From a virus: a stretch of 64,000 bases of DNA. The DNA is taken from positions 1 to 64,000 of IMG/VR virus record IMGVR_UViG_3300022074_000020, one strand, 5' to 3'. The notes under the pieces were generated by a model. The model was not told the DNA's origin, made no database searches, and saw only the letters and a program-made list of their open reading frames with translations. Position numbers and translations under genes: made by a program. Shown here one piece after another: positions 59,996 to 64,000 of the stretch (positions are counted from its first letter, which is position 1; each line of letters starts with the position of its first letter).

Positions 59996-60003
59996 TATAA
60001 ATA
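59996..60003 (+). promoter_or_regulatory. Exact T4 late promoter (TATAAATA)
   Basis: An exact TATAAATA lies between gp17 and gp18, 46 nt before the gp18 ATG. With T4 spacing, RNA would start near 60009, inside the 5' arm of the leader stem at 60005-60039. Confidence 0.85.
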
Positions 60004-60004
60004 A

Positions 60005-60039
60005 TCCTAGACAACAAGTGCAGGGCACTAAATCTAGGA
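60005..60039 (+). promoter_or_regulatory. gp18 leader stem-loop covering the ribosome site
   Basis: Outer stem TCCTAGA (60005-60011) with TCTAGGA (60033-60039), 7 bp; inner stem AGTGC (60017-60021) with GCACT (60025-60029), 5 bp and a 3-nt loop. The Shine-Dalgarno sequence TAGGAG (60035-60040), 9 nt before the ATG at 60050, is mostly inside the 3' arm. Confidence 0.65.
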
Positions 60040-60049
60040 GTTTTAAACA

Positions 60050-62305
60050 ATGGCAGCTAATCAATCCTCACCTGGAGTCGTAGTCCAGGAAAGAGATCTG
60101 ACAACTATTACAACATTATCCACCGCGAACGTTGGTGTGATTGCAGCACCTTTTGAATTAGGTCCTGTTGAATCAGTGTTGGAAATCGGTTCTGAAAGAG
60201 AACTTGTAGCACAGTTTGGTGAACCAAACGACTACAACTATGAGTACTGGTATACTGCAGCGCAGTTCCTATCATACGGTGGAGTACTAAAAACCATCCG
60301 TGCTGACAGCGATACTTTAAAGAATGCTGTTGATACAGGCACTGCACCAAAGATTAAGAATTTACAAGACTACGAGACTACATACGAGACTGCAAGTAAT
60401 AACTGGAATTGGGCAGCAAGAACTCCTGGTACTAAAGGAAACTCAATCGGTATCTTCATGACAGACTCTGGTGCTGACCAGATCGCTGTTGTTCCTGCTC
60501 CTGGATCAGGTAACGATCACGAGTTCGTTTCTGGTGAAGCACTTAGCGTTTCTGCTACTGGTGCAGCAGGTAAAGTTTTCAAATATAGCATTGTCCTTAC
60601 AGTTGGATCTGTAGTAGGATCATTCGTTCCTGGAACTACAACTTCAATCAGTATTTCTGGTTCTGCACAAACAGTTAATGTACTTGCATATGATGCAGGT
60701 AACAGAAAGATTGAAATCGGTCTTCCTTCTGGTGGTGTTACTGGTATCATTGCTGATGGTCAGACTATTACTCAGGGTTCTAACACTGCAGTAATCGAAA
60801 CTTCTGGTATCGAAAGACGTGTTTATGTCGCAAAAGACAAAGGTTCAGTTGACTTTGCTGCTGCTGACAGTATCGCTGATACTAACTCTACTGCTGTTGC
60901 AGTTAGTTTAGTAAGAGTTGAGTATGATGAGCGTGAGTATCTTCCAGGTCAGAAATGGGTTGAAGTTGCTCCTAGACCTTCAACTTCTTCTTTCACTAGT
61001 GCAAACGGTGGATTTAGAGACGAACTTCACATCCTCGTAACTGACGTTGATGGTAAGATCACTGGTAACGCAGGTACTGTTCTTGAGAGATACATCGGTG
61101 TTTCTAAAGCATCTGATGGTAAGTCTTCTCTTGGAGAGACCAATTACTACGTTGAAGTTATCAAGCAGAAATCTGCTTATGTCTTCTGGGGTGAGCACGA
61201 AACTACACTGTTTGCTGCTACTGCTTCTGCTTCTGCAGGTAACTGGGGACAAAGTGCTGCTTCTAGACAGTTCAACTTACTTCGCTCAACTGCAGGTACT
61301 GTAGATTATCCTGCAGGTGCAGTTACTCTTGGATCTGACGAGAACGCTACTTTCTACTACAGACTTGGTAGTGGTGCTGACTATGCACTTTCTGGTGGTG
61401 AGTATACTATTACTTCAGCAGGTCTTGCTACTGCATATGGATTGGTAGATGACCCAGAATCACAAGTCATCGACTTCATCTTAGCAGGTCCTTCTGGCGC
61501 AACTGATTCTGCTGCTATCTCTAAGGTTGCTGCTCTAGTCAGTATTGTTGAAGAAAGAAGAGACTGTATGCTATTCGTTTCTCCTCGTAGAGGAAACGTG
61601 ATTGGCGTCAGTAGCGCAGCAACTCAAACTGTTAATATCATTAACTTCTTTGATCAACTACCTAGTTCTTCTTACATGGTATTTGACTCTGGTTATAAGT
61701 ACATTTACGATAAGTACAACGACGTATACAGATACGTTCCTTGTAACGGTGACGTTGCAGGTCTTTGCTTACAAACAACTGAAGTTGCAGAACCATGGTT
61801 CTCACCTGCAGGTTTCGCTCGTGGTCAAGTTAGAAATGCTATCAAACTTGCATTCACTCCTAACAAGACTCAGCGTGACAGACTTTACTCTGCAAGAGTT
61901 AACCCAATCGTTTCCTTCCCAGGTCAGGGTATCGTTCTTTACGGTGACAAGACCGCACAGGCATTTGCTTCTGCATTCGATAGAATCAATGTTAGACGTC
62001 TCTTCCTCACTATTGAGAGAGTTATCTCTGGTGCTGCTAAGTCACAACTCTTTGAACAGAACGATGAGCAACAAAGAGGACTCTTCCTCAACATTGTTGA
62101 ACCATACTTGAGAGATGTTCAAGGTCGTCGTGGTGTAACTGACTTCTTAGTTAAGTGTGACAGCGAGAACAACCCACCTGAGTCTGTTGACAGAGGTGAG
62201 TTCAACGCTGAAATCTTTGTGAAACCAACAAGGACTATCAACTACATTACTCTGACTTTCGTTGCTACTAGAACTGGAGTTTCTTTCCAAGAAGTCGCAA
62301 GTTAA
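60050..62305 (+). CDS. gp18: Tail sheath protein gp18
   Basis: A 751-residue gp18-type sheath protein: SSPGVVVQERDLTTITTLST at the N-terminus, AAPFELGPVESVLEIGSERE near 33, YEYWYTAAQFLSYGGVLKTI near 65 and a conserved C-terminal half (AISKVAALVSIVEERRDC, NVRRLFLTIERVISGAAKS, NIVEPYLRDVQGRRGVTDF). Sheath subunits polymerise around the tail tube and contract on infection. It is longer than T4 gp18 (659) because of beta-rich inserts near residues 160-300. It has its own exact late promoter, fitting a protein needed in many copies. Confidence 0.95.
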   Translation: MAANQSSPGVVVQERDLTTITTLSTANVGVIAAPFELGPVESVLEIGSERELVAQFGEPNDYNYEYWYTAAQFLSYGGVLKTIRADSDTLKNAVDTGTAPKIKNLQDYETTYETASNNWNWAARTPGTKGNSIGIFMTDSGADQIAVVPAPGSGNDHEFVSGEALSVSATGAAGKVFKYSIVLTVGSVVGSFVPGTTTSISISGSAQTVNVLAYDAGNRKIEIGLPSGGVTGIIADGQTITQGSNTAVIETSGIERRVYVAKDKGSVDFAAADSIADTNSTAVAVSLVRVEYDEREYLPGQKWVEVAPRPSTSSFTSANGGFRDELHILVTDVDGKITGNAGTVLERYIGVSKASDGKSSLGETNYYVEVIKQKSAYVFWGEHETTLFAATASASAGNWGQSAASRQFNLLRSTAGTVDYPAGAVTLGSDENATFYYRLGSGADYALSGGEYTITSAGLATAYGLVDDPESQVIDFILAGPSGATDSAAISKVAALVSIVEERRDCMLFVSPRRGNVIGVSSAATQTVNIINFFDQLPSSSYMVFDSGYKYIYDKYNDVYRYVPCNGDVAGLCLQTTEVAEPWFSPAGFARGQVRNAIKLAFTPNKTQRDRLYSARVNPIVSFPGQGIVLYGDKTAQAFASAFDRINVRRLFLTIERVISGAAKSQLFEQNDEQQRGLFLNIVEPYLRDVQGRRGVTDFLVKCDSENNPPESVDRGEFNAEIFVKPTRTINYITLTFVATRTGVSFQEVAS

Positions 62306-62326
62306 AATTAAATAAAAACCTCTGAA

Positions 62327-62363
62327 AAAACGCTTTGTTCTAAATAATAGGACAAAGCGTTTT
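62327..62363 (+). terminator. Terminator hairpin with a late promoter in its loop
   Basis: A 14-bp stem joins 62327-62340 (AAAACGCTTTGTTC) to 62350-62363 (GGACAAAGCGTTTT), with one T-G wobble. The loop 62341-62349 is TAAATAATA. The A-rich 5' side and T-rich 3' side give terminator character in both directions, although the + strand T run is only four bases. Confidence 0.8.
62339..62346 (+). promoter_or_regulatory. Late promoter (TCTAAATA) inside a terminator loop
   Basis: TCTAAATA matches TATAAATA at 7 of 8 positions and lies across the last stem bases and loop of the hairpin. RNA would start near 62352, after the 5' arm, so gp19 transcripts would not contain the hairpin. Confidence 0.65.
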
Positions 62364-62376
62364 ATATTAACCTACC

Positions 62377-62982
62377 ATGGCAGGAATTCAATCATTTAAA
62401 TCTAGAGTCAGCGGTGATTTTTCTAGACCTAACCTGTTCAAATGCGTCATTGACTTCCCATCGGTAGTCGCAGGCGGACAAGAAGCAGCAAAACTCGGTG
62501 AGTTTACCGTGAGAGCAGCGAACTTACCCGCAACACAGTTGGGTATTGTCGAAGTCCCTTACAGAGGTCGCGTACTCAAGATTGCAGGTGACCGTACATT
62601 TGAACCTTGGACCATCACTATCATGAACGATAAAGACTTCGTTCTTCGTAACGCATTTGAAAGTTGGGCACAGGGTGTTCAAGAGTATACTCAAAACGTT
62701 ACTACTGCAGGATCAGACGTTGGATCCTATTTCAAGGACATGAGAGTTATTCAGTATGATAGGTTTGGCGATCTAAAAGATTCAGCAGATGCAGAGGCAG
62801 ATCCTAAGGTTCTTGCAGAGTATCGTTTCTATGATACTTTCCCAACTAACGTTGCTGCAATCGATCTTGATTACGGAAGCAATGACGCTATCTCCGAGTT
62901 TACCGTAGAACTTCAAGTCCAGTACTGGAAACCAGTTTACAAGGGCGAGAAGACTGAAGGCGGAAAACAAACTAAAAAATAA
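62377..62982 (+). CDS. gp19: Tail tube protein gp19
   Basis: A 201-residue gp19-type tube protein: FKSRVSGDFSRPNLFKCVID at the N-terminus, ANLPATQLGIVEVPYRGRVL near 50, FEPWTITIMNDKDFVLRNAF near 75 and YGSNDAISEFTVELQVQYWK near the end. It assembles hexameric rings to form the DNA channel inside the sheath. The size fits the family (T4 gp19 is 163), with a small C-terminal Lys-rich extension (GEKTEGGKQTKK). It is preceded by the terminator/promoter hairpin, which separates its expression from gp18. Confidence 0.95.
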   Translation: MAGIQSFKSRVSGDFSRPNLFKCVIDFPSVVAGGQEAAKLGEFTVRAANLPATQLGIVEVPYRGRVLKIAGDRTFEPWTITIMNDKDFVLRNAFESWAQGVQEYTQNVTTAGSDVGSYFKDMRVIQYDRFGDLKDSADAEADPKVLAEYRFYDTFPTNVAAIDLDYGSNDAISEFTVELQVQYWKPVYKGEKTEGGKQTKK

Positions 62983-62993
62983 GGTTTTAGAAA

Positions 62994-63014
62994 GTTCCTA
63001 AATAAGACAGGAAC
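62994..63014 (+). promoter_or_regulatory. Late promoter (CCTAAATA) within a small hairpin
   Basis: CCTAAATA (62997-63004) overlaps a 5-bp hairpin: GTTCC (62994-62998) with GGAAC (63010-63014). RNA would start near 63010, at the 3' arm. There is no T run, so it is not a terminator. Downstream, ATACTATAGTAT (63019-63030) is a perfect palindrome just before the gp20 ATG. Confidence 0.6.
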
Positions 63015-63033
63015 AACAATACTATAGTATAAA

Positions 63034-64000
63034 ATGTCTCAACTCTTCGGATTTTCACTCCAGAGAGCAAAGAAGGTTCCTAAGGGACCTTCTTTTGTTC
63101 AGAAGGATAGTATGGATGGTACGCAACCGATTGTCGGTGGCGGTCACTATGGATACTCTGTTGATTTTGATGGGACTATTCGTAATGAATATGAACTGAT
63201 CTCTCGTTATAGAGAGATGGTTCTCCAACCAGAATGTGACAGCGCAGTAGATGATGTCGTTAACGAAACCATCTGCGGTAACTTTGATGATGTACCAGTT
63301 GAGGTTGAACTAAGCAACCTTAAGCAATCAGAAAAGATTAAGAAGTTAATAAGAGAGGAGTTCGATGAGATTCTCCGTCTTCTAGACTTTGATAATAGAT
63401 CTTATGAGATCTTCCGTCGTTGGTATGTTGACGGTAGATTATTCTTTCATAAGATCATCGACCCTAAGAATCCTCGTAGCGGACTTACAGAACTGAGGTA
63501 TATCGATCCTCGTAAGATTCGTAAAGTGACTGAGTTTGAATCGAAAGATCCAAACGCAATGCGTAGTGCAGATCTTAACACTCAACTCACGCAAACGTCC
63601 CATACTTACTATCTCTATAATCCTAAAGGATTAAGGAATACTACTAATCAGGGCATGAAGATTGCACCTGATTCTATCACTTATTGTCATTCTGGTATTC
63701 AGGATCTCAATAAGAACATGGTGCTATCGCACCTACATAAAGCGATCAAGGCAGTTAATCAACTCCGTATGATCGAAGACTCTTTGGTTATCTACCGTTT
63801 GAGTAGAGCACCAGAACGTCGTATTTTCTATATTGATGTTGGTAACTTACCTAAGAACAAAGCGGAGCAATACCTTCGTGAAGTTATGGGAAGGTACCGT
63901 AACAAGTTAGTGTACGATGCAAATACAGGAGAAATTAAAGATGACAAGAAGTTCATGTCAATGCTCGAAGACTTCTGGTTACCCAGACGAGAAGGCGGAC
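63034..64000 (+). CDS. gp20: Portal protein gp20 (N-terminal part, cut by window end)
   Basis: An open frame from ATG 63034 to the window edge, 322 codons. The sequence has gp20 landmarks: SQLFGFSLQRAKKVPKGPSF, ISRYREMVLQPECDSAVDDV, the IFRRWYVDGRLFFHKIID segment near residue 130, LRYIDPRKIRKV near 155 and IEDSLVIYRLSRAPERRIFY near 248. gp20 forms the dodecameric portal that initiates head assembly and through which gp17 pumps DNA. About 240 residues are expected beyond the edge, judging by the usual family length of about 560. Confidence 0.96.
   Translation, partial: MSQLFGFSLQRAKKVPKGPSFVQKDSMDGTQPIVGGGHYGYSVDFDGTIRNEYELISRYREMVLQPECDSAVDDVVNETICGNFDDVPVEVELSNLKQSEKIKKLIREEFDEILRLLDFDNRSYEIFRRWYVDGRLFFHKIIDPKNPRSGLTELRYIDPRKIRKVTEFESKDPNAMRSADLNTQLTQTSHTYYLYNPKGLRNTTNQGMKIAPDSITYCHSGIQDLNKNMVLSHLHKAIKAVNQLRMIEDSLVIYRLSRAPERRIFYIDVGNLPKNKAEQYLREVMGRYRNKLVYDANTGEIKDDKKFMSMLEDFWLPRREGG

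Noticed and set aside
2744-62970. Many open frames of 60-123 codons on the minus strand inside structural genes
   Set aside because: They lie opposite long + strand genes with strong protein signatures, have repetitive Ser/Thr/Arg/Leu composition expected from antisense reading of Thr/Ser/Gly-rich codons, and lack ribosome sites or gene order.
1-64000. tRNA, rRNA, insertion sequence, integrase or attachment site
   Set aside because: No cloverleaf, transposase, terminal inverted repeat or integrase sequence was recognised by eye on either strand.

Overview
This window is about 64 kb of a T4-like (contractile-tailed) marine cyanophage genome. Every supported gene is on the + strand, genes are tightly packed with ATGA or TAATG overlaps, and composition is AT-rich. 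Recognisable T4 core genes run in a marine T4-like order: gp25, gp6, gp8, gp13, gp14, gp15, gp16, gp17, gp18, gp19 and the start of gp20. A cyanobacterial host is indicated by two photosynthesis-linked genes: a plastoquinol terminal oxidase (PTOX, 55630-56139) and a ferredoxin-dependent bilin reductase that looks like PcyA (about 57103-57807).

Layout. (1) 1-2709: small genes of mostly unknown function, with host-type sigma70 promoters (TTGACA/TATAAT) and a terminator; one promoter is fused to that terminator. (2) 2694-8474: a large virion protein, a PAAR-like tail tip, a small unknown, gp25 and gp6 (baseplate wedge). (3) 8482-28248: one uninterrupted 6588-residue reading frame, about 31% of the window, made of a marine-phage baseplate N-terminus followed by repeat arrays, a YHYH domain, a propeller-like region, two LamG-like domains and helical repeats. 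(4) 28272-42947: two cupredoxin-containing structural proteins, gp8, a 2409-residue DUF4815-like baseplate protein and two small coiled-coil proteins, closed by a strong terminator. (5) 43028-52538: a 2100-residue tail fibre, the neck and tail-completion proteins gp13/14/15, and the small terminase gp16. (6) 52551-58332: an accessory island between the two terminase genes (unknown structural protein, two basic Cys/Lys-rich proteins, PTOX, SNase-like nuclease, PcyA-like reductase, many tiny proteins). (7) 58332-64000: large terminase gp17, tail sheath gp18, tail tube gp19 and portal gp20 (cut by the window end).

How it works together. Regions 2-5 and 7 build the baseplate, fibres, neck, tail and packaging motor. 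The island in region 6 probably modifies host electron flow and bilin metabolism during infection. Eleven intergenic copies of a T4-type late promoter (nnTAAATA, nn being TA, GA, CA, AA, TC or CC) precede late transcription units. Several junctions nest a promoter inside or against a hairpin, so that initiation there would remove the 5' arm. This would separate read-through RNA from newly started RNA and is the most interesting regulatory theme here. The other theme is domain shuffling: a few short repeat families recur in at least six virion proteins, including conserved gp8, gp14 and gp15. No tRNA, rRNA, CRISPR array, insertion sequence or minus-strand gene was seen.
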